The notes under the pieces: generated by a model
Told to the model about the DNA's origin: nothing
Seen by the model: the letters and a program-made list of their open reading frames with translations, nothing else
Database searches by the model: none
Shown here: positions 25,851 to 36,300 of the stretch, piece by piece
Numbering within the stretch: position 1 is the first letter of the stretch
How the letters are laid out: each line of letters starts with the position of its first letter
Made by a program: the position numbers and the translations under genes
Source: Micromonospora sp. M71_S20
Lineage (GTDB): Bacteria > Actinomycetota > Actinomycetes > Mycobacteriales > Micromonosporaceae
DNA: 64,000 nt
NCBI RefSeq assembly: GCF_003664255.1
Contig: NZ_RCCV01000001.1
Span: 806,001-870,000, forward strand
Direction of reading: 5' to 3'

Positions 25851-26566
25851 TGCCCTGCCCGGCATCCCGGCAACCGCCCCCGGGGCGGCGGGTGTTGCCG
25901 GCGGCCCGTGTCGAGCTGCCACGTCCATGAGACCGGCGCCCACCGTGCGAGCCGGGCTGGACCGGACCGAGGCGGAGACCGCACACCGGGCCGATCCGGA
26001 CCGAGCCCGACCGCGCAGACCCAAGCCGGCCGGATCGAGCCGGACCGGACCAGACCAGGCCGAACAAGACCGGACCGGACCGGACCGGACCGGATCAGGC
26101 CGGACCGGGCGAAGCCGGCCCGGACTGCGCCGGGCGGCACGCACGCCGGGGACCGCGCACTGGGCCGGGCCGAGCGCCCCGCCCGACGGGGCAGCTCGAC
26201 AGGCGGTCGCGCGGTGCACAGCTCCGCTACCGGCCCGTCCGGCGCTCCCGGCGGGCGACCAGGCGACCCGGCGGGCGGTCGGGCGGGCAAATTGCGTTGC
26301 CGTGCCGGGCGCGTGCGCCGCATGCTTGAGCCCGTGACCAGGCCCGATCGCGACGGGCCACCGCCGGGCGCTCGGACCGCCCGGCACGCGGCGGCGCGGG
26401 GCACGTCACCTCTCTCTCACCGTACGGCGCTGCGCCGTACCCGACGCACGCCCCACGCCGCCGCCTCCCACCGCACCGACCCGCACAACCGCGCCCGCAC
26501 TGCCCCGGCCCCGCACTGCCCCGGCCCCGCACTGCCCCGCAGCGCACCGGCCCGGCTCGCACCGTC
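25851..26566. repeat. Intergenic island of degenerate tandem repeats
   Basis: With the promoter it fills 765 bases between the glnA-like gene and DUF456. About 25950-26110 is a degenerate array of CCGGA/GGACC pentamers, cleanest at 26070-26095. At 26497-26540 a 16-base unit (GCACTGCCCCGGCCCC) occurs about 2.7 times. Frames that stay open here are low-complexity Arg/Pro/Gly and have no ribosome sites, so I see no gene. Confidence 0.55.
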
Positions 26567-27067
26567 TCAGGTGAGCAGCAGGCCGGCGACCCAGAGCGCG
26601 GCGACGAGCAGACCGGCGAGGAACTCGACCAGCATGGACAGGCCGGCCGCCGCGACCGCCTGCTTCGTCGCCGGCCAGGCCAGCCGGGAGTCGCCCAGCC
26701 GCAGCCGCTCCGCCGCCCACACCCCGCCGACGAAGCCGAGCACCAGCCCGATCACCGGGATCACGAAGAAGCCGACCAACCCCAGCAGGCCACCGGCGAG
26801 CAGCGACGAGGTGGGCACCCCGGTGCGTTTCAGGTTCCGCCCCGGCCAGGCGTACTTGACGACGGTGCCGCCGGCGGCGACGACGGTCGCGGCGGCGAGC
26901 ACCGCCCAGCGGCCGGGCCCGGCGCCGCCGAAGATCGCCCAGACCAGCACCCCGCCCCAGCACAGCGGCAGCGCCGGCAGGCCGGGCACCACCACCCCGG
27001 CGAGCCCGGCGAGGATCGCCAACCCGGCGAGTACGGCGACCGCCGCCTCGCTGTCCGTCAGGCTCAT
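26567..27067 (-). CDS. DUF456 membrane protein
   Basis: The 166-residue protein is almost entirely hydrophobic with about five or six helices. It shows the DUF456 pattern: GLAGVVVPGLPALPLCWGGV near residues 22-41, a central glycine-rich block (GFVGGVWAAERLRLGD) and a C-terminal helix. The ATG at 27067 overlaps the stop of the upstream GGDEF-EAL gene by four bases. Function is unknown. Coupling to a cyclic-di-GMP enzyme is notable but may be incidental. Confidence 0.83.
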   Translation of the reverse strand: MSLTDSEAAVAVLAGLAILAGLAGVVVPGLPALPLCWGGVLVWAIFGGAGPGRWAVLAAATVVAAGGTVVKYAWPGRNLKRTGVPTSSLLAGGLLGLVGFFVIPVIGLVLGFVGGVWAAERLRLGDSRLAWPATKQAVAAAGLSMLVEFLAGLLVAALWVAGLLLT

Positions 27068-29238
27068 GCCGTCGCTCCCCGCTCGTCGCCGCGCAGCCGG
27101 GCGGTGATCTCCGCCGCCGGGGCGGGCGGCCCGAAGAACCGCCCCTGCCCGGTGTCGCAGCGCAGCGCGCGCAGCCGCTCGGCCTGCACCCCGGTCTCCA
27201 CCGCCTCGGCGGTGACCCACAGCTCCAGCGCGTGCGCCAGCCGGACCAGCGCGTCCACGATCCGTTCGTCCCGGTGGTCGGGCGCCGCCTCGGCATCCTC
27301 ACCCCGGATGCCCTCGACGAACGGCCCGGCCAACTTCAGGCAGTGGATCGGCAACCGGCGCAGGTACGCCAGATTGGAGTAACCGGTGCCGAAGTCGTCG
27401 ATCGCCATCCGTACGCCGAGGGCGGCCAGCCGGTGCAGCGACCGCAGCGGCTCCCCGGCGGTGCCCATCACCGCGCTCTCGGTCAGCTCCAGTTGCAGCA
27501 GGTCCGCCGGCAGCCCGGTGGAGGCCAGCGCGTCGGCGACGGTGTCCACGATCCCCGGGTCGTCGGCCTGCCGGGCGGCCAGGTTGACGCTGACCACCAG
27601 CTGGGCCCGGGGGAACTCGCGTCGCCACGCCTCGGCGTCCCGGCAGGCCTGGCGCAGCACCCACTCACCGAGCCGGACGATCAGGCCGGTCTCCTCGGCG
27701 AGCCCGATGAACCGGTCCGGCCCGATCAGTCCCAGCTCCGGGTGCTGCCACCGGACCAGCGCCTCCACGGCCAGCATCGAGCCCTCCAGCAGGGACACGA
27801 TCGGCTGGTAGTGCACGACGAACTCGCCCCGGTCCAGCGCCGCCGGCAGCCCGGCGGCCAGGGCGGAACGGGCGATGTCCCGGGCGCCGCGCTCCGGGTC
27901 GTAGACCGCCCACCGGCCCCGACCCTCAGCCTTCGCCCAGTAGAGCGTGGTGTCCGCGGCCTTCATCAGCTCCGAGGCGCTCGTCCCGCCGACCGGGCAC
28001 TCGACGATGCCGACGCTCGCCGACACCGCGAGCTGCTGCTCGCCGATGCGGACCGGGGCGGAGACCGCCGCCAGGGCCTCCTCGGCGACGCGTACGGCGT
28101 CGTCGATGCCGGCGCCGTCGTCGACCAGGATGACGAACTCGTCCCCACCCATCCGGGCGACGAGGTGGCCGCGGCCCGCGACGCAGTCGGCCAGCCGCTT
28201 GGCGATCACCACGAGCAGCCGGTCGCCGAGGTCGTGGCCGAGGCTGTCGTTGACCGCCTTGAAGCCGTCCAGGTCGAGGAAGCAGACCCCGACCCGCCGG
28301 GCCGCGTCGGCGACCTCGAAGACCCGGCCCAGCGTCTCGAAGAACAGGGTCCGGTTGGGCAGGCCGGTGAGCGGGTCGTGCAGCGCCTGGAAGCGCAGCC
28401 GCTGCTGGAGTTCGTGCCGCTCGGTGATGTCCTCGATCATCGCGACGGTGAACCGTGGCCGGCCGTCGTCGTGGCGGATCAGCGAGACGGACAGGTCCGT
28501 CCAGACCACGCTGCCGTCCTTGCGGTAGTAGCGCTTCTCCACCCGGGCCCTGTCCTGCTTGCCCTCCGTCAACTCCTGGTAGAGCTCCCACATCCCGGCT
28601 GCGTCGTCGGGGTGGAACAGCGCGGCCACGTTGGTCTGCCGCAGCTCCTCGATGGAGTAGCCGAGCATGTCCGCGAACGCCTGGTTGACGTCGATGATCT
28701 GGCCGTCGACACCGGCGATGCCGATGCCCGTGGCCGCTCCCACGAAGACCGCCCGGAACCGGGCCTCGCTGTCCCGCAGGGCCTGCTCCACGTCGTCGCG
28801 GGCCTGCCAGGCCGAGCGGGCGATCCGCTCCTGCTGGGCGAAGGTACGGTCGCGCAGGGCGCGGGCGAAGCCGGCGGCGAGCCCGCCCTGCAACGCCGCG
28901 ACCCGTTGCGCCGTCTCGTCCCGGTGCGCCCGGCCCGGCACCACCCGGGCGGGGAACCGGTCGCCGAGGGCCCGCACCGACCAGTCGAGCACCCGGGGCT
29001 CGGTCAGGTGCTCCTCGACCAGCGCGCGCCCCACCTCCTCGGCCGGCAGGGCCGAGAAGGGCTCGGCGAGCAGGGCCTGGGCCAGCCGGACGGTGTGCAG
29101 GTGCAGCAGGCGCTCGGTCTCGGCCGCGCTGCGCGGCACGAAACCGAGCCGGCGCACCGCCCGGGCCCACTCGGCCGCGTACCGCTGGGCGCCCGACCGG
29201 CTGAGGTCGTCGCCGCCGGGCTCCGGGACGGCGGCCAT
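27064..29238 (-). CDS. PAS-GGDEF-EAL cyclic-di-GMP enzyme
   Basis: The 724-residue cytoplasmic protein has a ~140-residue helical N-terminal domain, a PAS domain (~150-275), a GGDEF domain with intact MGGDEF near residue 363, and an EAL domain with EAL near 490, [19 protein letters not shown] and QG motifs. Both cyclase and phosphodiesterase activities are possible. The inhibitory RxxD site before GGDEF is absent (RGHL), and the KID motif of EAL reads KLA. It starts 4 bases after the methyltransferase stop and overlaps DUF456, forming a three-gene operon. No membrane segment is visible. Confidence 0.93.
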   Translation of the reverse strand: MAAVPEPGGDDLSRSGAQRYAAEWARAVRRLGFVPRSAAETERLLHLHTVRLAQALLAEPFSALPAEEVGRALVEEHLTEPRVLDWSVRALGDRFPARVVPGRAHRDETAQRVAALQGGLAAGFARALRDRTFAQQERIARSAWQARDDVEQALRDSEARFRAVFVGAATGIGIAGVDGQIIDVNQAFADMLGYSIEELRQTNVAALFHPDDAAGMWELYQELTEGKQDRARVEKRYYRKDGSVVWTDLSVSLIRHDDGRPRFTVAMIEDITERHELQQRLRFQALHDPLTGLPNRTLFFETLGRVFEVADAARRVGVCFLDLDGFKAVNDSLGHDLGDRLLVVIAKRLADCVAGRGHLVARMGGDEFVILVDDGAGIDDAVRVAEEALAAVSAPVRIGEQQLAVSASVGIVECPVGGTSASELMKAADTTLYWAKAEGRGRWAVYDPERGARDIARSALAAGLPAALDRGEFVVHYQPIVSLLEGSMLAVEALVRWQHPELGLIGPDRFIGLAEETGLIVRLGEWVLRQACRDAEAWRREFPRAQLVVSVNLAARQADDPGIVDTVADALASTGLPADLLQLELTESAVMGTAGEPLRSLHRLAALGVRMAIDDFGTGYSNLAYLRRLPIHCLKLAGPFVEGIRGEDAEAAPDHRDERIVDALVRLAHALELWVTAEAVETGVQAERLRALRCDTGQGRFFGPPAPAAEITARLRGDERGATA

Positions 29239-29242
29239 CGGC

Positions 29243-30061
29243 TCAGGCGGTGGGCTGGTCGTACCGGGCGACGCCGCCGAAGGCGCCGAACCGCTCCGGG
29301 TGCTCGTCGACGTCGGAGGGCGAGTCGGGGCGCCACCGCGGCATGTGCACCACACCCGGCTCCAGGAGCGTCCAGTCGCCGAAGAAGCTCGTCACCTCGG
29401 CCCGGGAGCGCAGCGTGATCTCGGTGTCGGTACGCGCCGAGAGTCGCTGCGCGTCGAGCATCTCCTGCGGCTGGTCCTCGAACGTGGAGTGCGAGACGAC
29501 CAGGTGGCTGCCCGGGGCCGCGGCGGCCCGGAGGGTGGCCAGGATGTCACCGGGGCGGTCGGCGTCTCCGACGAAGTGCACCACCCCGGCGAGCAGAATC
29601 CCGAGCGGCCGGTTGAAGTCGAGCAGTCCGAGGTCACGGGCCGCGGCCAGGATCCGCTCCGGCTCGCGCAGGTCGCCGTGGATCACCCCGGTCAGTTCGT
29701 CGCCGGCGAGCAGCTCCCGGCTGTGCGCCACCGCGACCGGGTCGATGTCGACGTAGACGACCCGGGCCTTCGGGTTGGCCGTCTGGGCGACCTCGTGCAC
29801 GTTGCCCACGGTGGGGATGCCGGAGCCGATGTCGAGGAACTGGTCGATGCCGGCGTCGAGCAGCGTGCGTACGGCGCGACGCAGGAACTCCCGGCCGGCG
29901 CGCATGGTCGCCGCCAGGTTAGGGGTCATGCCGGCGATCTGCTCGGCCAACTGCCGGTCGATCTCGAAGTTGTGCGCCCCGCCGAGGAAGTAGTCGTAGA
30001 CCCGGGCCGCGCTCGGCCGGGAGAGGTCGATCTCGGCGGGAAGTCCGTCCGGCATCTGCAC
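29243..30061 (-). CDS. SAM-dependent methyltransferase, DUF574/Methyltransf_19 family
   Basis: The 272-residue protein has the DUF574 features: an N-terminal [18 protein letters not shown] near residues 18-36, then the SAM-binding [18 protein letters not shown] near 75-93, [18 protein letters not shown] and VIHGDLREP. This family is widespread and highly multiplied in actinomycetes, with substrates mostly unknown. GTG 30061 was selected because GAGGTG lies 6 bases upstream. It is first in the operon with the GGDEF-EAL protein, so methylation and cyclic-di-GMP turnover may be linked, though this is only context. Confidence 0.9.
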   Translation of the reverse strand: MQMPDGLPAEIDLSRPSAARVYDYFLGGAHNFEIDRQLAEQIAGMTPNLAATMRAGREFLRRAVRTLLDAGIDQFLDIGSGIPTVGNVHEVAQTANPKARVVYVDIDPVAVAHSRELLAGDELTGVIHGDLREPERILAAARDLGLLDFNRPLGILLAGVVHFVGDADRPGDILATLRAAAAPGSHLVVSHSTFEDQPQEMLDAQRLSARTDTEITLRSRAEVTSFFGDWTLLEPGVVHMPRWRPDSPSDVDEHPERFGAFGGVARYDQPTA

Positions 30062-30438
30062 TGCTGCACCTCATGGTCGTCGCCGCGGTGCGGGAGGGAA
30101 CCGCTGCCGGGGTGCGTGGGGCACGCGAGGCACCGGCCGACCCGCGGGTCGTGTGGTGCTCACCACTCTAGGCCGGGAACGCCCGGGTCCGGGAGGTCCC
30201 ATGACCCACTTCGTCGGCCCGTCGGATGTCCGTCACGGACCAGACACCGCACCCGGAACCGGCCCCGTCACGGTCCGACCACGCACGGGGACCGGGCGGG
30301 CCGGCGAACGGACCTCCCGCGCGCCCGGTCCCGCTGGTCGGCTACACGCCTGGGCCCCGTGTCCTGCCGCGTGGCGGAGAAGGCCGGCTACGGCCGGAGC
30401 GGGACCGACTGGCTCCGCCGTGGCGCCCGGGTCACGGG
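30062..30438. other. Intergenic stretch with no gene seen
   Basis: These 377 bases lie between the thiolase stop and the methyltransferase start, both on the minus strand. They are GC-rich with short repeats of CCGG-type words but no convincing ORF, ribosome site or RNA fold that I can see. The promoter of the methyltransferase operon is presumably here. Confidence 0.4.
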
Positions 30439-31641
<1,203 letters not shown>

Positions 31642-31736
31642 CAGCGCGATCCTTCGGGGGGTGGGAAGGGGCGGGGGGCGGGCGGTTCCGGGTCGCGGGG
31701 ACGCCCGGCCGCCAGGATATCCGCGCGCGCAGCGGA

Positions 31737-31742
31737 TAGGTT
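31737..31742 (+). promoter_or_regulatory. Candidate -10 box of a leaderless promoter
   Basis: TAGGTT ends 6 bases before the ATG at 31749, and no ribosome binding site is present. The transcript would start at the A of ATG. Confidence 0.45.
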
Positions 31743-31748
31743 GGCGGC

Positions 31749-32714
31749 ATGGCCCGGGCCCAGTTCAGCGCAGAGACCAGCGGCGGTGGCGAGTTCGTCC
31801 GCCAGCCCAACCGGTTCACCGGTCGGGTCACCCCGGACTCCGACTCGCCGCCCGGTGGCGGGCCGGACGCGCAGGGCCGGTGGCCGCTGGAGCCGGGCCG
31901 CTACCGGCTGGTCTGGTGCCGGGCCTGCCCGTGGGCGCACCGGGCCCGGATCGTCCGCGGCCTGCTCGGCCTGGAGGACGCGATCTCCCTTGGCACGGTC
32001 GACCCGATCCGCGACGAACGCGGCTGGCGGTTCGCCCTCGACCCCGACGGCTTCGACCCGGTGCTCGGCATCGGCTTCCTCTCCGAGGCCTACCTCGCCA
32101 CCGATCCCGACTACACCGGGCGGGTCACCGTGCCGGCGCTGGTCGACACGCGCACCGGCCGGGTGGTCACGAACGACTATCCGCAGCTCACCCTGGATCT
32201 GTCCACCGAGTGGCGCAGCCTGCACCGGCCCGGGGCGCCCGACCTCTACCCGGAGGCGCTGCGGCCGGAGCTGGACGCCCTGATGGCGGAGATCCACCGG
32301 GACGTCAACAACGGGGTCTACCGGTGCGGCTTCGCCACCTCGCAGGCCGCGTACGACGAGGCGTACACGGCGCTGTTCGCCCGGCTCGACGCGCTGTCGG
32401 AACGGCTGGCGGACCGGCGCTACCTGATGGGCGACGCGATCACCGAGGCCGACGTGCGGCTGTTCACCACCCTGGTCCGCTTCGACGTGGCGTACCACGG
32501 TCACTTCAAGTGCAACCGGCAGAAGCTCACCGAGCTGCCGGTGCTCTGGGCGTACGCGCGGGACCTGTTCCAGACCCCGGGCTTCGGCGAGACGGTCGAC
32601 TTCGACCACATCAAGCGGCACTACTACGGCACCCATGCGGCGATCAACCCGACGGGGATAGTCCCGCTGGGCCCCGACACCTCCGGCTGGACCACGCCGC
32701 ACGGGCGTGGCTGA
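31749..32714 (+). CDS. Glutathionyl-hydroquinone-reductase-like protein (Xi-class GST family)
   Basis: The 321-residue protein matches the ECM4/YqjG family: N-terminal catalytic motif VWCRACPWAHRARIV near residues 56-70 with the CPWAH cysteine, then LWTLG-like DPIRDERGWRFALD, VPALVDTRTGRVVTND and a helical C-terminal domain with GDAITEADVRLFTTLVRFD near 230. These enzymes remove a thiol adduct from hydroquinones; in actinobacteria mycothiol would replace glutathione. The start lacks a ribosome site and has a leaderless-type box. Confidence 0.93.
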   Translation: MARAQFSAETSGGGEFVRQPNRFTGRVTPDSDSPPGGGPDAQGRWPLEPGRYRLVWCRACPWAHRARIVRGLLGLEDAISLGTVDPIRDERGWRFALDPDGFDPVLGIGFLSEAYLATDPDYTGRVTVPALVDTRTGRVVTNDYPQLTLDLSTEWRSLHRPGAPDLYPEALRPELDALMAEIHRDVNNGVYRCGFATSQAAYDEAYTALFARLDALSERLADRRYLMGDAITEADVRLFTTLVRFDVAYHGHFKCNRQKLTELPVLWAYARDLFQTPGFGETVDFDHIKRHYYGTHAAINPTGIVPLGPDTSGWTTPHGRG

Positions 32715-33342
32715 GCCGCGCCGGGCCGGCCCGCGTACCGCCCCGCCCCGGGCCGCCGCCGCGTCGGCCTCCGCCGCCTGCGTCGTCGGGGGCGCCCTCG
32801 CGGTGACCGTCGCCGTGGTCGCCGGTCCCGGGCCGGGCCTGACGGGGTACGTCAGCGAGGCGGGCGTCACCGACAGCGCGTACGCCCCGGCGTACCGGAT
32901 CGGGGTCTTCGCCCTGGCGGCCGGGTTGCTGCTGCTCGCGACGGCGCTGCCCCCGGTGCTGCGGGCGGCGGCCGGGCTGCTCGCGGCCGGGAGCGTCCTC
33001 GCGCTGGTCTCCGGGGCGGTGACGTGCAGCGCCGGCTGCCCGCTGCCGCCGTTCGAACGGGCGACCGCGGCGGATCTGGTGCACGGCGCGGCGAGCATCC
33101 TCGCGGTGGCCGCGGTGGTCCTCGCGATGCTGGCGGTCACGCTCACCCGGGCGGCGCCGTCGGCGCTGCGCCGGCTGGCCGCGGCGGCCGTGGCGGTGGC
33201 CCTGCCGCTGGCGGGCGCCACGGCCGTGACCCTGGTCTTCGTGGGGCGCGGCGGCCTGATCGCGGTCCTGGAGCGGCTGCTGCTGCTGGTGGCCGTCCTG
33301 TGGGGTACGGCCTCCGCGACCGCCGTCGCCCTCCGCAGGTGA
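32707..33342 (+). CDS. DUF998-like integral membrane protein
   Basis: The 211-residue protein has six hydrophobic segments, near residues 18-40, 65-80, 86-104, 126-146, 158-178 and 187-203. An extracytoplasmic loop carries two cysteines (TCSAGCPLPP). Length and layout fit DUF998, a family of six-helix membrane proteins without assigned activity. The GTG at 32707 lies inside the end of the GST-like gene (overlap of eight bases), indicating co-translation. Function unknown. Confidence 0.75.
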   Translation: MAEPRRAGPRTAPPRAAAASASAACVVGGALAVTVAVVAGPGPGLTGYVSEAGVTDSAYAPAYRIGVFALAAGLLLLATALPPVLRAAAGLLAAGSVLALVSGAVTCSAGCPLPPFERATAADLVHGAASILAVAAVVLAMLAVTLTRAAPSALRRLAAAAVAVALPLAGATAVTLVFVGRGGLIAVLERLLLLVAVLWGTASATAVALRR

Positions 33343-33446
33343 CCGCGGGCACCTGTGCCGCCGGGGATGGGGGAACGGTCCCTTCTTGCACCTGCTGTAA
33401 GGAGCGTCACCGCGGAGACTCCTTCCGCAGCATCGACGGCCGGCGT

Positions 33447-33452
33447 TACCCT
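33447..33452 (+). promoter_or_regulatory. Candidate -10 box of the leader-peptide transcript
   Basis: TACCCT ends 8 bases before the ATG of the leader peptide at 33461, and there is no ribosome site, so the transcript is probably leaderless or nearly so. A -35 hexamer is not clear. Confidence 0.4.
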
Positions 33453-33460
33453 CGGCGGCG

Positions 33461-33550
33461 ATGACCAACGTCTGGCACCTGACCGTGCGCCTGTATGTCG
33501 ACCTCCGACTGCAGGCCAGCGGCGTCTGTCCGGCGCAGCCGCTCTCCTGA
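33461..33550 (+). CDS. 29-residue leader peptide upstream of a symporter
   Basis: A short ORF begins MTNVWHLTVRLYVDLRLQAS and ends with a single Cys codon (TGT) near residue 23 and PAQPLS. It resembles the actinomycete 'putative leader peptide' family, whose members share a hydrophobic start, (R)xxVDLxRxA and a cysteine near the end, and which precede sulfur or cysteine genes. It ends 40 bases before the symporter. Stalling at the Cys codon would couple symporter expression to Cys-tRNA supply. This is inference from family resemblance; translation of the ORF is not shown. Confidence 0.6.
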   Translation: MTNVWHLTVRLYVDLRLQASGVCPAQPLS

Positions 33551-33590
33551 CGCTGCCCGTTCCGACCACCAGACCCTGGGACACACCCTG

Positions 33591-34907
33591 ATGGCTTCCG
33601 CCCTGCGCAAGATTCCCTTCTCCGTGCAGATCCTGCTCGGCCTCGTCCTCGGCGTGGCGCTCGGCTTCCTCGCCCGCGCCAACGACCTCAGCTGGCTCAC
33701 CAGCACCCTCGACACCGTCGGCGGCCTCTTCGTCCAGCTGCTCAAGCTGGCCGTTCCGCCGCTGGTCTTCACCGCCATCGTGGTCAGCGTGGTCAGCCTG
33801 CGCGGGGTGGCCAACGCCGCCCGGCTGGCCCTGAAGACCCTGCTCTGGTTCGGCGTCACCGCGCTGATCGCGGTGGGCGTCGGCATCGGGCTCGGTGTGC
33901 TGACCGACCCGGGCCGCGGCGTCACCCTCGACACCGCCGGCGCCAGCGCGCCCACGAGGACCGGCTCGTGGACCGACTTCCTCACCGGCATCGTGCCGAC
34001 CAACCCGGTCGGCGCGTTCGTCGACGGCAACGTGCTCCAGATCGTCTTCCTGGCCCTCGTCGTCGGCGCGGCGGCGCTGCTGGTCGGCGAACCCGCGGAG
34101 CCGTTCGTGGCGATCAACCGCGCGCTGCTGGAGATCGTCCAGAAGGCGCTGTGGTGGGTCATCCGGCTCGCCCCGATCGGCACCCTCGGCCTGATCGGCA
34201 ACGCCGTCGCCTCGTACGGCTGGGACCTGGTGGCCCCGCTCGCCAAGTTCACCACCGCCGTCTACGTCGGCTGCGCGATCGTGCTGTTCGTGGTCTACCC
34301 GCTGCTGCTGGTGGGCGCCGGCCGGCTCAACCCGCTGCGCTTCTTCGCCGGCGCCTGGCCCGCCATCGAGCTGGCCTTCGTGTCCCGCTCCTCGGTGGGC
34401 ACGATGCCGGTGACCCAGCGCTCGGTCGAGCGCCTCGGCGTCCCCCGCGAGTACGCCTCCTTCGCGGTGCCGTTCGGCGCCACCACGAAGATGGACGGCT
34501 GCGCGGCGGTCTACCCGGCGCTGGCCGCGATCTTCGTCGCCCAGGTCTTCGGAATGGACCTCGGGATCACCGACTACCTGCTGATCGCCTTCGTCTCGGT
34601 GGTCGGTTCGGCGGCCACCGCCGGCCTGACCGGCGCGATCGTGATGCTCACCCTGACGCTGAGCACGCTGGGCCTGCCGCTGGCCGGCGCCGGCCTGCTG
34701 CTGGCGATCGACCCGATCCTGGACATGATCCGCACCGCCACCAACGTCGCCGGCCAGGCGCTGGTGCCGACCATCGTCGCCGCCCGCGAGGGCACCCTGG
34801 ACCGGGCCGCGTACGACTCGGCGGGCCGGCGCTCGCCGCTCGCCCCGGCGGACGCCGACGCCGACGGCCCGCGCCGCTCGGAGGAGCTGAGCCCCGTCCC
34901 GGCCTGA
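33591..34907 (+). CDS. Dicarboxylate/amino acid:cation symporter (DAACS family)
   Basis: The 438-residue membrane protein is of the GltP/DctA/TcyP family. It begins MASALRKIPFSVQILLGLVLG and shows LKLAVPPLVFTAIVVSVVSL near residues 46-65, the serine-rich loop LAFVSRSSVGTMPVTQ near 260-276, FAVPFGATTKMDGCAAVYP near 285-305, and DPILDMIRTATNVAGQ near 374. About eight helices and two re-entrant hairpins are expected. Substrates in the family are glutamate, C4-dicarboxylates or L-cystine. The upstream cysteine leader peptide suggests cystine. ATG 33591 has only a weak ribosome site (GGGA). Confidence 0.92.
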   Translation: MASALRKIPFSVQILLGLVLGVALGFLARANDLSWLTSTLDTVGGLFVQLLKLAVPPLVFTAIVVSVVSLRGVANAARLALKTLLWFGVTALIAVGVGIGLGVLTDPGRGVTLDTAGASAPTRTGSWTDFLTGIVPTNPVGAFVDGNVLQIVFLALVVGAAALLVGEPAEPFVAINRALLEIVQKALWWVIRLAPIGTLGLIGNAVASYGWDLVAPLAKFTTAVYVGCAIVLFVVYPLLLVGAGRLNPLRFFAGAWPAIELAFVSRSSVGTMPVTQRSVERLGVPREYASFAVPFGATTKMDGCAAVYPALAAIFVAQVFGMDLGITDYLLIAFVSVVGSAATAGLTGAIVMLTLTLSTLGLPLAGAGLLLAIDPILDMIRTATNVAGQALVPTIVAAREGTLDRAAYDSAGRRSPLAPADADADGPRRSEELSPVPA

Positions 34908-34996
34908 GCCGCCCGAAACGCTCGCGGGCGCCCGGGGCGGGCCTGGACCGCTCCGGGCGTTCGCGGCGAGCCTGCCTGGCGCTGCGGCGCGCCTGA

Positions 34997-36154
<1,158 letters not shown>

Positions 36155-36163
36155 CCCCACCCG

Positions 36164-36232
36164 CCACGTCGATCATGAGGTTGGCGGCACGGATGGAGAT
36201 CGACATCGCCGCCAACCTCATGATCGACGTGG
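36164..36232. terminator. Perfect 25-bp palindrome between convergent genes
   Basis: Arms 36164-36188 and 36208-36232 are exact reverse complements with a 19-base loop. The stem has CGTCGATCATGAGGTTGG near its base. It starts 10 bases after the old yellow enzyme stop and lies 69 bases from the ABC exporter stop, so it probably terminates transcription from both sides. Confidence 0.7.
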
Positions 36233-36300
36233 TCGGGGCGGGGCGGGGCGGGGCGGGGCGGGGGACGGGATGGGGCGGGGGCGGGGTGCGGGTTGGTGGG

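Noticed and set aside
26040-26110. CCGGA repeats as a CRISPR array
   Set aside because: Units are 5 bases with no unique spacers and no cas genes nearby.
25815-26387. 190-codon minus-strand ORF in the repeat island
   Set aside because: Pro/Arg/Ser content arises from the CCGGA repeats; it has no ribosome site and would overlap the glnA-like promoter.
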